A program made the position numbers and the translations under genes. Below the pieces are notes generated by a model that was not told the origin of the DNA, did no database searches, and saw only the letters and a program-made list of their open reading frames with translations. Below, piece after piece: positions 16,895-25,683 of a stretch of DNA of 64,000 bases; the stretch's first letter is position 1; every line of letters starts with the position of its first letter. Where the stretch lies: positions 80,777 to 144,776 of the forward strand of contig CAVVAM010000004.1 in NCBI GenBank assembly GCA_963746265.1, given 5' to 3'. The stretch is from Ilumatobacter sp963746265. Its GTDB lineage: Bacteria; Actinomycetota; Acidimicrobiia; Acidimicrobiales; Ilumatobacteraceae.

Positions 16895-17893
16895 CTAGAA
16901 GTAGATGATCGCTTCGGCGCTCTGCTCGGCGACGTCGAGGTCGTCGGTGTAGGCGCCGGTGGAGAGGTACTTCCATCCGCCGTCGCACACGATGAACACG
17001 ATCGTCCCGCGATCGATCGAGGCCGCCACCTTGGCGGCACCGGCAAGCCCGGCACCGGACGACAGACCGGCAAAGACGCCGCACTCCCGGACCAGTCGAC
17101 GTACCCATTCGATCGATTCGCGCGGTCGCACGACCCGCTTGCGGTCGAGCAGGTCGTAACCGTTCCAGGCCTCGAACACAGGCGGGATGTAGCCCTCGTC
17201 CATGTTGCGGAGGCCCTCGACGCTTTCGCCCAGCGGTGGCTCGACGGCGATCACCTGGACGTCCGGATTCTGCTCCTTGAGGAACCTGCCCGCGCCCATG
17301 AGCGTGCCGCTCGTGCCGAGCCCGGCCACGAAATGGGTGATGTCGGGAACGTCTCGCCAGATCTCCGGTCCGGTCCCCTCGTAGTGGGCACGCGGGTTCG
17401 CCTCGTTGCCGTACTGGTAGATGAAACACCACTCCGGGTGCTCGTCGGCCAATTGCTGTGCGCGCCGCACGGCGCCGTTCGAACCCTCGGGGCCCGGCGT
17501 GAGGAGGATGTCCGCGCCCATGATCTCGAGCATCTGGCGGCGCTCGATCGACACACTCTCGGGCATCAGGATCTTGATCGGGTAGCCCTTGAGGCGGGCG
17601 ATCGCCGCGAGAGCGATCCCGGTGTTGCCGGACGACGGTTCGAGGATCGTCTGACCGGGAAGCAGCGAGCCGTCTCGTTCGGCCGCTTCGATCATCGCCT
17701 TCGCGATGCGATCCTTCACCGACCCGAACGGGTTTTGCATCTCGAGCTTGGCGAGGATCCGAACGTCGGGGTTCGGCGACAGGTTGGAGACGTCGACGAT
17801 CGGCGTGTTCCCGATCAGATCGAGCACGTTCGAATGCACCGGGCTGATCCCGGTCATGACCCGGTACTGCTCCGTCAACATGCTCATGCTCAT
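16895..17893 (-). CDS. cysM: Cysteine synthase, CysM type (probable O-phosphoserine sulfhydrylase)
   Basis: 332 residues. The PLP lysine is in NPFGSVKDRIAKAM; LEPSSGNTGIALA and the phosphate loop GTSGTLMGAGRFL are present. The C-terminal GGWKYLSTGAY with a short tail is characteristic of mycobacterial CysM, which makes cysteine from O-phosphoserine using thiocarboxylated CysO. The mec protease gene lies directly upstream, supporting that pathway. No CysO gene lies in the 89 bases between them. Starts at 17893, 17887 or 17854 are all possible; I use the longest. Confidence 0.9.
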   Translation of the reverse strand: MSMSMLTEQYRVMTGISPVHSNVLDLIGNTPIVDVSNLSPNPDVRILAKLEMQNPFGSVKDRIAKAMIEAAERDGSLLPGQTILEPSSGNTGIALAAIARLKGYPIKILMPESVSIERRQMLEIMGADILLTPGPEGSNGAVRRAQQLADEHPEWCFIYQYGNEANPRAHYEGTGPEIWRDVPDITHFVAGLGTSGTLMGAGRFLKEQNPDVQVIAVEPPLGESVEGLRNMDEGYIPPVFEAWNGYDLLDRKRVVRPRESIEWVRRLVRECGVFAGLSSGAGLAGAAKVAASIDRGTIVFIVCDGGWKYLSTGAYTDDLDVAEQSAEAIIYF

Positions 17894-17982
17894 GACAACC
17901 TCGGTCGACCGGCGATCATTCCGACGAACCCGATCTGACTTGTCGTGATTCTACCGGAGCCGTCGGGACCGTCGTGCGGCCG

Positions 17983-18384
17983 TCAGGTCAGCTCGACGGC
18001 TTCCTCGGTGATCTCGCCGTCCACGATGCGGTAGCTGCGGAGTTCGGGCGCGTCCCGCTTGAGGCTCACGATCACGTAGTGCCAGCCGGGATCCGGCGCC
18101 TGAGCGACGTCGGTCGGGCTCGGGTAGGGCTCGGAGTGGGTGTGGCTGTGCACGACACCGCTGATCTCCCAGTCACGGTCGTCTGCGTCCAACTCGGCGC
18201 GAAGGTGGTCCTTCGGATCGATGGTGTACACCTTGGCCGACTCCGCGCTGTTGCGGCACGGGTAGAAGTGAGCCGCCCGACCGCTGTCGGGCGGCCCCGC
18301 GATCAACCCGCACATCTCGAGCGGATACTCGCGAAACGCCTGCGCACAGATGGCGTCGAAGGCGGCGCGGTCGAGTCGGAGCAC
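17983..18384 (-). CDS. mec: JAMM/MPN metallopeptidase, Mec-type (CysO-cysteine peptidase)
   Basis: 133 residues from GTG 18384. The JAMM zinc motif is complete: Glu in PLEMCGLIAG, then HSHTHSEPYPSPTD, giving HxH, Ser and Asp in the expected spacing. In Mycobacterium the Mec peptidase releases cysteine from the CysO carrier protein in the CysM pathway. Adjacent cysM supports that role. The gene follows the flavoprotein reductase by 20 bases on the same strand. Confidence 0.9.
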   Translation of the reverse strand: MLRLDRAAFDAICAQAFREYPLEMCGLIAGPPDSGRAAHFYPCRNSAESAKVYTIDPKDHLRAELDADDRDWEISGVVHSHTHSEPYPSPTDVAQAPDPGWHYVIVSLKRDAPELRSYRIVDGEITEEAVELT

Positions 18385-18404
18385 GGCTGCGAGGGTACCG
18401 GGCG

Positions 18405-19778
18405 TCAGCCGAGATCGAGTTGGCCGACGGCGTCCTCGATGCCGCGATGGAACGTCGGGTAGGCGTAGATCATGGTGCGCATCCGGGCAACGGGCACCGC
18501 TGCGTGCACGGCCAGCGACAGCAGTCCGAGCACCTCTCCCCCGTTCGGGCCGGCCACGGTCGCACCGATCAGTGTCCCCGTCGAACGGTCGGCGACGAGC
18601 TTGATGAAGCCCTCGTTGCCTGCCTTGTGCAGCCAGCCTCGCGCGGTGTGTGGTACCCGATGGACCGCGACGGCGACGTCGTGTCCGGCATCGCGTGCCT
18701 GCCGCTCGGTCAGGCCGACGGCGCCGACCTCGGGATCGGTGAACGTGACCCGTGACAGCGCCGAATACGAGGCCGGTTCGTGGTCACGACCCAGGATGTC
18801 GGCGACGGCGATCGCGGCCTGGTACATGCCGACGTGGGTGAACGCACCCTCGCCGGTGAGGTCGCCGACCGCCCAGACGTCGTCAGCGGCCCGCAGGTGC
18901 TCGTCGACGTGGATCGCACGCCCGTCGGGGTCGAGCCCGACGTGTTCCACGCCCAGACCGGCGAGGTTGACCTGGCGACCTGTCGCCACCAGCAACCTCT
19001 CGGCGGCGAGCTCGGTCCCGTCCGCGAGTTCGACGGTGAATCGTTGCCGTTCGTACGCGACGTTCGCGGCCAATGAACCGAGGTACACGTCGATCCCCTC
19101 GACGGCGAACACGTCGGCCAGCACTGCGCCGGCCTCGGGCTCTTCGAGCGGGAGGAGGCGATCCTGCGCTTCGACGACGGTGACCTCGACGCCGAAGCGG
19201 GCATAGACCTGAGCGAGCTCGACACCGATCGCGCCACCGCCCAACACGATGATCGAGGTGGGCAGCTCCTCGACCTGGATCGCCTCCCGGTTCGTCCAGA
19301 ACGGCGTGTCGGCGAGACCCGGGATCGGCGGTATCGCCGCGCTCGTTCCGGTGGCGAGCACGATGCCCGTCGTGGCCCGGATGGTCTCCTCGCCGACCTG
19401 CACCAGCCCGTCGCCGACGATCGTGCCCTGGCCCCGTAGGAATCGACCGCCCTTGCCCTCGAAGCGCTCGACCGCGACCGTGTCGTCCCAGTTGTCGGTC
19501 GCCTCGGCCCGGATCCGCTCGGCGACCGGCGCCCAGTCGGGCAGCACCTCGACCTTGCCGGCCATCCCCGGGATGCGACGGGCCTCGGCGAGCAGGTGCG
19601 CGGCACGGATCATCATCTTGGACGGGACACAGCCCCAGTACGGGCACTCGCCACCGACGAGCTCACGGTCGATGCCGACCACGTTCAGGCCGGCCTCGGC
19701 CAGTTGACCGGCGACGGATTCCCCGGCCGGGCCCATCCCGATCACGACGACGTCCGCGGTGCTCGCTGCTTCGCTCAT
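18405..19778 (-). CDS. FAD-dependent pyridine nucleotide-disulfide oxidoreductase (Lpd/MerA-like, atypical C-terminus)
   Basis: 457 residues from ATG 19778, chosen because GGAGG lies six bases ahead; ATG 19784 is an alternative. The FAD motif is DVVVIGMGPAGESVA, the redox cysteines are in GGECPYWGCVPSK, and the NAD(P) motif is IVLGGGAIGVELAQVY. The usual C-terminal HPT-plus-Glu catalytic dyad is replaced by YAYPTFHRGIEDAV, so it is unlikely to be a standard dihydrolipoamide dehydrogenase. It may reduce quinones or another disulfide. First gene of the minus-strand run leading to mec and cysM. Confidence 0.82.
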   Translation of the reverse strand: MSEAASTADVVVIGMGPAGESVAGQLAEAGLNVVGIDRELVGGECPYWGCVPSKMMIRAAHLLAEARRIPGMAGKVEVLPDWAPVAERIRAEATDNWDDTVAVERFEGKGGRFLRGQGTIVGDGLVQVGEETIRATTGIVLATGTSAAIPPIPGLADTPFWTNREAIQVEELPTSIIVLGGGAIGVELAQVYARFGVEVTVVEAQDRLLPLEEPEAGAVLADVFAVEGIDVYLGSLAANVAYERQRFTVELADGTELAAERLLVATGRQVNLAGLGVEHVGLDPDGRAIHVDEHLRAADDVWAVGDLTGEGAFTHVGMYQAAIAVADILGRDHEPASYSALSRVTFTDPEVGAVGLTERQARDAGHDVAVAVHRVPHTARGWLHKAGNEGFIKLVADRSTGTLIGATVAGPNGGEVLGLLSLAVHAAVPVARMRTMIYAYPTFHRGIEDAVGQLDLG

Positions 19779-19936
19779 GTGCATCCTCCATGTTGAGATG
19801 ACCGATCCCGGATGATCGACCGATGTGCGATGGACGGCCGGCGGCGCCGCCGGCCGATTTGGTCTGGGAACCCGGACGACACGACGCACATTTCCTCCGA
19901 TCGCCGTGCGGTCGCAGCTGGGTAGCCTCCACGTCG

Positions 19937-20440
19937 ATGGCGAAGAAGTCAACCAAGGCCAGGCGCGCGCCCGAGGGCACGACGCTGATCGCGAGTAATC
20001 GTGCCGCCCGCCGGAACTACGCCATCACCGACACGTTCGAGGCGGGGCTCGTCCTACTCGGCAGCGAGGTCAAGAGCATGCGCGAGGCGCAGGTGCAGAT
20101 CGCCGACGGCTACGTACGCATCCGAGACGGCGAAGCCTGGCTCGACGGCGTACACGTCGCGCCCTACTCGTTCGCGATCGGCTTCGGCGCTCACGACCCC
20201 GACCGACCACGCAAACTGCTGCTCCACCGGTCCGAGATCGACAAGTTGAAGTCACGCGTCGACCAGGAGCGGGTGTCACTCGTGCCGCTCACGTTGTACT
20301 TCCGCGAGGGTCGGGTCAAGGTCGAGATCGGCGTCGGCAAGGGCCGGTCGAAAGAGGACAAGCGCCACGCGATCGCCGAGCGCGACGCACTCCGTGACGT
20401 CGAGCGCGAGATGGGTCGCGCCAGGAAATACGGCGAGTGA
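19937..20440 (+). CDS. smpB: SsrA-binding protein SmpB
   Basis: 167 residues from ATG 19937. SmpB hallmarks: LIASNRAARRNYAITDTFEAG, LLGSEVKSMREAQVQIADGY, RKLLLHRSEIDKL, LVPLTLYFREGRVKVEIGVG and a basic tail ending RARKYGE. It delivers tmRNA to stalled ribosomes. The tmRNA gene itself is at 36157. The stop overlaps the next gene by four bases. Confidence 0.97.
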   Translation: MAKKSTKARRAPEGTTLIASNRAARRNYAITDTFEAGLVLLGSEVKSMREAQVQIADGYVRIRDGEAWLDGVHVAPYSFAIGFGAHDPDRPRKLLLHRSEIDKLKSRVDQERVSLVPLTLYFREGRVKVEIGVGKGRSKEDKRHAIAERDALRDVEREMGRARKYGE

Positions 20441-20883
20441 CCGACGTGCGTCTCGTCGTCCGGCCGTTCCGGCAGTCCGACCGCTCGGCCGTCATCGATC
20501 TGTGGCGGCGCTGCCATCTGACGAGGCCATGGAACGACCCAGGCCTCGATATCGACCGCAAGACGACCCGCGACCCCGACGGCTTCCTCGTCGGCACGAT
20601 CGACGACACGATCGTGGCCTCCGTCATGGCCGGGTACGACGGACACCGCGGATGGATCAACTACCTGGCTGTCGACACGGACCGCCGCGGCACCGGGCTC
20701 GGCGCCGCGATCATGCATGCTGCCGAGCACCGTCTCGCGCACCTCGGCTGCCCGAAGGTCAATCTGCAGATCCGTACCTCGAACCTCGATGCCGTCCGGT
20801 TCTACGAGTCGATCGGCTACTCCATGGACGATGTCGTGTCGATGGGGCGCCGGCTCGGCGACGACGAGCAGCCGCCCGCCTGA
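20437..20883 (+). CDS. GNAT family N-acetyltransferase (YpeA-like)
   Basis: 148 residues from GTG 20437, overlapping the smpB stop (GTGA). The GNAT core is clear: INYLAVDTDRRGTGLGAAIM forms strand 4 and the acetyl-CoA loop, followed by LGCPKVNLQIRTSNLDAVRFYESIGY. This resembles the small YpeA/RimI-like branch. The acceptor substrate cannot be inferred. Translational coupling to smpB suggests co-expression only. Confidence 0.85.
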   Translation: MTDVRLVVRPFRQSDRSAVIDLWRRCHLTRPWNDPGLDIDRKTTRDPDGFLVGTIDDTIVASVMAGYDGHRGWINYLAVDTDRRGTGLGAAIMHAAEHRLAHLGCPKVNLQIRTSNLDAVRFYESIGYSMDDVVSMGRRLGDDEQPPA

Positions 20884-20895
20884 CAGACTCCGAAG

Positions 20896-22194
20896 GTGAA
20901 TCGACAGGTCGCCAAGATCCGCGGCGGCGCCCCGCCACGTTGGCTGCTCGAGCACACCGATCGGAACATGCACCAGATCGGTCCGTCGCCCGAGGCGCTC
21001 GCAGAGTGGCGAGCGGCCGGCCTCGCTCTCCCCGACGTGGCCGAGATGCGTCGATACCGCGTCGGGCGGATCCGCGAGCAGCTCGCTGCGCACGACTGCG
21101 ACGGTGCCCTGCTGTACGACCCGATCAACATCAGGTACGCGACCGACACCACGAACATGTCGATCTGGACGATGCACAATGCCGTGCGGTTCGTGTTCGT
21201 CGCCACCGACGGGCCGCTCGTGCTGTTCGAGTTCTCGCACGGCGAGTTCCTGTCGCTCCACTCGGAGGTGATCGACGAGATCCGCCCGGCCCGGTCCGCC
21301 ATGCGTTTCTACGTCGGCGACCGTGCGCCCGAGATCATCCGGCTGTGGGCCGACGAGATCGTGGAGCTGATCGACGTGTCGTCGCGTTCGGGTGGTCGAC
21401 GGTTGGCGATCGACTCCCTCGCGCTCGGGCAGCTCCGCGAGCTCGAGTCGCGACAGGTGGACCTGGTCGATGCGTGGCCAGTGATGGACGACGCCCGCAC
21501 CGTGAAGTCACCCGACGAGATCGCCGCGCTGCGACTGGCCGCGAGTTCGTGCGACTCGATCGTCGGCGAGATGCGAGCGGCGCTCAGGCCCGGTCTGACC
21601 GAGGTCGAGCTGTGGACGATGCTGCACGCCGGCAACTGGCGCCGGTTCGGCGAGTGGGTCGAGACCCGCCTGATGTCGTCGGGCCGGCGAACCAACCCCT
21701 GGTACCAGGAGGCGAGCTCGAAGGTGATCGAGGACGGCGAACTGCTGGGGTTCGACACCGATCTCGTCGGCGCCTACGGCATGTGCATCGACATGAGCCG
21801 GACGTGGCGATGCGGCGACGGCCGGCCCACACGTGCCCAGGCCGACGTCTACGGTCGCGCACGCGAGATGATCGAGTCGAACATCCCGCTGTTCGTTCCC
21901 GGGGCCACGTTCCGCGAGATCACCGATCGCCTGACCTCTGCGCCCATGGAGGAGTTCAACGGCTACACGGTGATGGCGCACGGCGTCGGCCTGTGTGACG
22001 AGTACCCGTCGATCTTCACCCGTGAGCAATGGGACGACACGGGCTACGACGGTGTGATCGAGGCGGGCAACGTGATCTCGGTCGAGGCGTTCGTCGGTCG
22101 GCGTGACGGAGGCGAGGGCGTGAAGCTGGAGCAGCAACTCGTCGTGACCGAGCACGGACCCGAATTGCTCACGCTGTTCCCACTCGACCTCTGA
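20896..22194 (+). CDS. DddP-like M24-family enzyme, candidate DMSP lyase
   Basis: 432 residues from GTG 20896, close to DddP length. Segments match the DMSP lyase DddP well beyond generic M24 peptidases: EWRAAGLALPD, DPINIRYATDTTNM, EWVETRLMSSGRRTNPWYQE, GFDTDLVGAYGMCIDMSRTW and MAHGVGLCDEYP. The dimetal ligands expected for the fold are all present (Asp287, Asp289, Asp299, His362, Glu397, Glu412). Asp368 and Tyr357 occupy the positions I recall for the proposed DddP catalytic residues. DddP cleaves dimethylsulfoniopropionate to DMS and acrylate. An Xaa-Pro-type peptidase remains the alternative, since annotation pipelines often confuse them. Confidence 0.78.
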   Translation: MNRQVAKIRGGAPPRWLLEHTDRNMHQIGPSPEALAEWRAAGLALPDVAEMRRYRVGRIREQLAAHDCDGALLYDPINIRYATDTTNMSIWTMHNAVRFVFVATDGPLVLFEFSHGEFLSLHSEVIDEIRPARSAMRFYVGDRAPEIIRLWADEIVELIDVSSRSGGRRLAIDSLALGQLRELESRQVDLVDAWPVMDDARTVKSPDEIAALRLAASSCDSIVGEMRAALRPGLTEVELWTMLHAGNWRRFGEWVETRLMSSGRRTNPWYQEASSKVIEDGELLGFDTDLVGAYGMCIDMSRTWRCGDGRPTRAQADVYGRAREMIESNIPLFVPGATFREITDRLTSAPMEEFNGYTVMAHGVGLCDEYPSIFTREQWDDTGYDGVIEAGNVISVEAFVGRRDGGEGVKLEQQLVVTEHGPELLTLFPLDL

Positions 22195-22209
22195 CGGCCG
22201 GTCTCGGCG

Positions 22210-22947
22210 TCATCCGTACAGCCCGAGGAGGTTGCCGGACAGCAGCACGGCCGCCACGACCATCCCGGCTCGGATCAGACGTTCGCCACCTCTGACCGCC
22301 GCGTGGGCGCCGATCCATCCACCGGCGGTGAGGCCGACCGCCAAGATCAACGCCGGGATCCACTCGACCTTGCCCTGCACGATGAAGATCGGCAGCACGA
22401 CCGACGTGAGCGTCAGGTTGGTGACGACCTTGATGTTGTTCGCGGTGACGAGGTCGTAGCCGGCACGGGTCAGGGCGCCCAGCAGCACGAGCCCGACACC
22501 GGCCTGCACGGCCCCCCCGTAGAGCCCGACCGCGAAGAAGACGGCGACGGTGAACGCCGTCGGCCACGGATCGGCGTCGAGCTTCACTTTGGGCTTGCGG
22601 ATCGAGAGGAAGATGATCGGCAGCATCAGCAGTCCGAACACCCGCTCGAACGTGTCGTCCGTGAGCCGCGTGATCGCGAACGCGCCGATCAGCGAACCGA
22701 CGACGATCGGCACGAGCACGGGTGCCGAGCGCGACAGGCCTCGCACGCCCAGCTTGCGGAACGCCGTCGCGGCCGCGGCATTGGACGTCAGGATGCCGAC
22801 GCGGTTCGAGCCGTTCGCGTTGTTGCCGGGCACACCGGCGAGTACCAACAGCGGCACCGTCAGCGTGGAGCCGCCCCCGGCAACGGCGTTGATCAGCCCG
22901 GCGGCGGTACCACCGACGATCAACAGCAGCGCTTCCCACCACTCCAC
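22210..22947 (-). CDS. TauE/SafE family membrane transporter
   Basis: 245 residues from GTG 22947; a longer frame to 23013 adds an implausible arginine-rich leader. About eight hydrophobic helices, with the duplicated TauE/SafE signature (GLINAVAGGGSTLTVPLL and GLYGGAVQAGVGLVLLGAL). The family exports sulfite, sulfoacetate or related anions; the substrate here is not defined. Convergent with the DddP-like gene and divergent from the aldehyde dehydrogenase. Confidence 0.88.
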   Translation of the reverse strand: MEWWEALLLIVGGTAAGLINAVAGGGSTLTVPLLVLAGVPGNNANGSNRVGILTSNAAAATAFRKLGVRGLSRSAPVLVPIVVGSLIGAFAITRLTDDTFERVFGLLMLPIIFLSIRKPKVKLDADPWPTAFTVAVFFAVGLYGGAVQAGVGLVLLGALTRAGYDLVTANNIKVVTNLTLTSVVLPIFIVQGKVEWIPALILAVGLTAGGWIGAHAAVRGGERLIRAGMVVAAVLLSGNLLGLYG

Positions 22948-23030
22948 GGCGGCATCCTCGCAGAACCGTCGTGGCCGCACACAGAGACCGGGCTTCCGGC
23001 GAGGCGTCGTCACTCCCTAACGTCGGGCCC

Positions 23031-24458
23031 ATGTTCATCGACGGCAGTTGGCACGCGGCTCGATCCGGGCGGGAGTTCGAGGTCACCGATCCGGCGACGG
23101 GCGACGTGATCGGCTCGGTACCCGACGGAGACGCCGACGACGCCACCGACGCGATCAGCGCCGCAGACGCGGCGTTCGGAGGTTGGTCCACAACGACCGC
23201 CCGCATGCGCGCCGACCTGCTCTACGCGGCCTGGCAGCTGATGCTCGAGCGGAGCGAATCGCTCGCCGAACTGATGACCCGCGAGCAGGGCAAACCGCTC
23301 AAGGCGAGCCGTGCCGAGGTGGCCTACGCCGCCGACTTCCTCCGCTTCTTCGCTGAGGAGGCGACGCGGGTGGCCGGCGAGTGGCTCCCGTCGGCCCGCG
23401 CCAACCAGCGGTTCCTGGTCGTCCGGCAAGCAGTCGGCGTCGTTGCGATGGTCACCCCCTGGAACTACCCGATCTCGATGCTGACCAGGAAGATGGCCCC
23501 GGCACTGGCGGCGGGATGCACACTCGTGCTCAAGCCGGCCGAGGCGACCCCGCTGTGTGCGCGCGCCGTCTTCGAGATCTTCGAAGCCGTTGGCCTCCCC
23601 GACGGCGTGGCCAACCTGGTGACGGCGCTGGACCCCGTTCCGATCGGCGACGCGTTCACGACCGACCCACGGGTTCGCAAGCTGACGTTCACCGGCTCGA
23701 CCGCTGTGGGGCGCCTCCTCGCCGGGGCGGCGGCCGGCAACCTCAAGCGGGTGTCGGTCGAGCTCGGCGGGCATGCGCCGTTCGTGGTCTTTCCGGATGC
23801 CGACCCGGTACGGGCGGCGAAGGGCGCCGCCGCCCTCAAGTTCCTGAACGCCGGGCAAGCCTGCATCAGTCCGAACCGGTTGTACGTGAGCGAGGGGCAT
23901 CGCGATGCCTTCGTGTCCACGCTCGTCGAGCGGATCGGGAAGGTGCGAGCGGGCAATGGATTCGACGAGGGTGTCGGCGTGGGGCCACTCGTGAGCGAGG
24001 CGGCTGTCGCGAAGGTCAAGGCCCAGGTCGACGATGCTGTCGACCTCGGCGCGACCGCGCTGGTCGGCGGGCGGCGCCTCACCGACGAGCCGTTCGATCG
24101 CGGGCACTTCTTCGCACCGACGCTACTCGACGGTGTTCGCGACGGGATGAAGATCTACCGGGAAGAGACGTTCGGGCCCGTGGCGCCCGTGATCTCGTAC
24201 GACGACGTCGATCACGTGATCGATCTGGCCAACGACACCGAGTTCGGGCTCGCCGCATACGTCTACACGCAGAATCTGTCGACGGCGATCCATGCCTTCG
24301 AGGGGCTGCGCTTCGGCATCATCGGCGTCAACGACGTGAATCCGACGGCTGCGTCCGCACCATTCGGTGGCATGAAGGACTCGGGCATCGGCCGCGAGGG
24401 CGGCCACGACGGCATCGCCGAGTACCTCGAGACCAAGCTCGGTGGCTTCGCCGTCTGA
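23031..24458 (+). CDS. NAD(P)-dependent aldehyde dehydrogenase (succinate-semialdehyde dehydrogenase-like)
   Basis: 475 residues from ATG 23031. Class-defining motifs: VTPWNYPISMLTRKMAPALAAG, FTGSTAVGRLLA, the general-base Glu in SVELGGHAPFVVF and the nucleophile Cys in NAGQACISPNR. EETFGPVAPV is near the C-terminus. The overall pattern fits the GabD-like branch that oxidises small carboxylate semialdehydes, but the substrate is uncertain. It lies between a TauE-type transporter and FAH/MDR genes, which could be a small catabolic neighbourhood. Confidence 0.9.
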   Translation: MFIDGSWHAARSGREFEVTDPATGDVIGSVPDGDADDATDAISAADAAFGGWSTTTARMRADLLYAAWQLMLERSESLAELMTREQGKPLKASRAEVAYAADFLRFFAEEATRVAGEWLPSARANQRFLVVRQAVGVVAMVTPWNYPISMLTRKMAPALAAGCTLVLKPAEATPLCARAVFEIFEAVGLPDGVANLVTALDPVPIGDAFTTDPRVRKLTFTGSTAVGRLLAGAAAGNLKRVSVELGGHAPFVVFPDADPVRAAKGAAALKFLNAGQACISPNRLYVSEGHRDAFVSTLVERIGKVRAGNGFDEGVGVGPLVSEAAVAKVKAQVDDAVDLGATALVGGRRLTDEPFDRGHFFAPTLLDGVRDGMKIYREETFGPVAPVISYDDVDHVIDLANDTEFGLAAYVYTQNLSTAIHAFEGLRFGIIGVNDVNPTAASAPFGGMKDSGIGREGGHDGIAEYLETKLGGFAV

Positions 24459-24587
24459 TTCGTCGTCGAGCCGACGACTCGGGCGGCCGGCGTGGAGCTC
24501 GGCACCGGGCCGAGTGAAGGGCCAGGACCCACCGGGAGAACGCCCGGCCGCGGACCACATCGGGGCCCGACTCGATGACACCACCCG

Positions 24588-24852
24588 ATGACACCACTCG
24601 ACCTCGAGCGACCGCTGCGCTCTGGCGGCGACGTCCGCGTCGGCCCCGGCGCCGCGCTGATGCCGCTGCTCGACGTCGACGAAGCCTCGCGGTGCCGGTC
24701 GGTCCGCCTGTCCCGTCCCGGCGCGTCACGCTGATCTTCCGTTCGGATCGCGCGATGACCCCGGCACTCGAACGCTTCGTCGACGAGGTCGACGAGGAGG
24801 TCGGTGACGTCTCGATGGCGCGCACGGCCCGAACAGCGACCAAGCTGACCGG
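24588..24852 (+). pseudogene. Remnant of LysR-type regulator, C-terminal part, frameshifted
   Basis: One frame reads GDVRVGPGAALMPLLDVDEA and, after a single frame change near 24690, the next reads SLAVPVGPPVPSRRVTLIFR then SDRAMTPALERFVDEV. Together they match the end of a LysR substrate-binding domain. No start, helix-turn-helix or complete frame exists upstream. The 130 bases before it (24459-24587) show nothing. It abuts the FAH gene, which it may once have controlled. Confidence 0.5.
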
Positions 24853-25674
24853 ATGCGCCTCGCCACGATCCGCACCGAGTCCGGTACCGCCGCCGTTCGC
24901 ATCGACGAGACGAACGCGACCGAGACCGGACACGGCAGCGTCGACGAACTGCTGGCCGACGCCGACTGGCGAGCGAACGCGGCCTCCGCCGGCGGTGCGA
25001 TCCACGCGCTCGACGACATCGAGTACGCACCCCTCGTCATACGTCCCGAGAAGGTCGTCTGCGTGGGCCTCAACTACCTCGACCACATCGCCGAGACCGG
25101 ACGCGAGCGTCCGAGCCACCCGACGTTGTTCCCGAAATTCGCCAACACCCTGATCGGTGCGAACGATCCGATCGTGCTGCCGAACGACGACGAGTCGACG
25201 AGCGTCGACTGGGAGGCCGAGCTCGGGCTCGTGATCGGTCGGGCGGTCCGTCGCGCCTCGCCGCAGCAGGCCGAGGAAGCCATCGCCGGGTACACCGTGG
25301 TCAACGACGTCAGCGTCCGCGACTTCCAGCGTCACACGACCCAGTTCATGCCCGGCAAGGCATGGGAGAACACGACGCCGGTCGGTCCCCACCTCGTCAC
25401 CTCCGAACCCGGACAGCCCGCCCACTTCCCGATCGAGTGCGAGATCGACGGCGTCGTGATGCAGTCGTCGAACACCCGGGAGCTCTGCTTCGGGCCCATC
25501 GACCTGGTGCGGTACATCTCGACGTTCACGACGCTCGTGCCCGGAGACCTGATCCTCACCGGCACACCCGGCGGTGTCGGCGTGGCCCGCGATCCGCAGG
25601 TGTTCCTGCGCCGCGGGCAGACCGTGATCACCCGCATCGACGGCATCGGCGCGTGCCGAAACGTCTGCGCCTGA
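24853..25674 (+). CDS. Fumarylacetoacetate hydrolase (FAH) family protein
   Basis: 273 residues. The FAH fold is clear: KVVCVGLNYLDHIAETGRE, metal ligands in the segment VDWEAELGLVIGRAVR, GYTVVNDVSVRDFQ, GKAWENTTPVGPHLVT and LTGTPGGVGVARDPQVFL. Members hydrolyse or decarboxylate 1,3-diketo acids in aromatic and sugar-acid catabolism (for example acylpyruvases and 2-keto-3-deoxy dehydratases); the substrate is not resolvable. ATG 24853 follows the LysR remnant directly. Confidence 0.9.
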   Translation: MRLATIRTESGTAAVRIDETNATETGHGSVDELLADADWRANAASAGGAIHALDDIEYAPLVIRPEKVVCVGLNYLDHIAETGRERPSHPTLFPKFANTLIGANDPIVLPNDDESTSVDWEAELGLVIGRAVRRASPQQAEEAIAGYTVVNDVSVRDFQRHTTQFMPGKAWENTTPVGPHLVTSEPGQPAHFPIECEIDGVVMQSSNTRELCFGPIDLVRYISTFTTLVPGDLILTGTPGGVGVARDPQVFLRRGQTVITRIDGIGACRNVCA

Positions 25675-25683
25675 CCACGCCGC

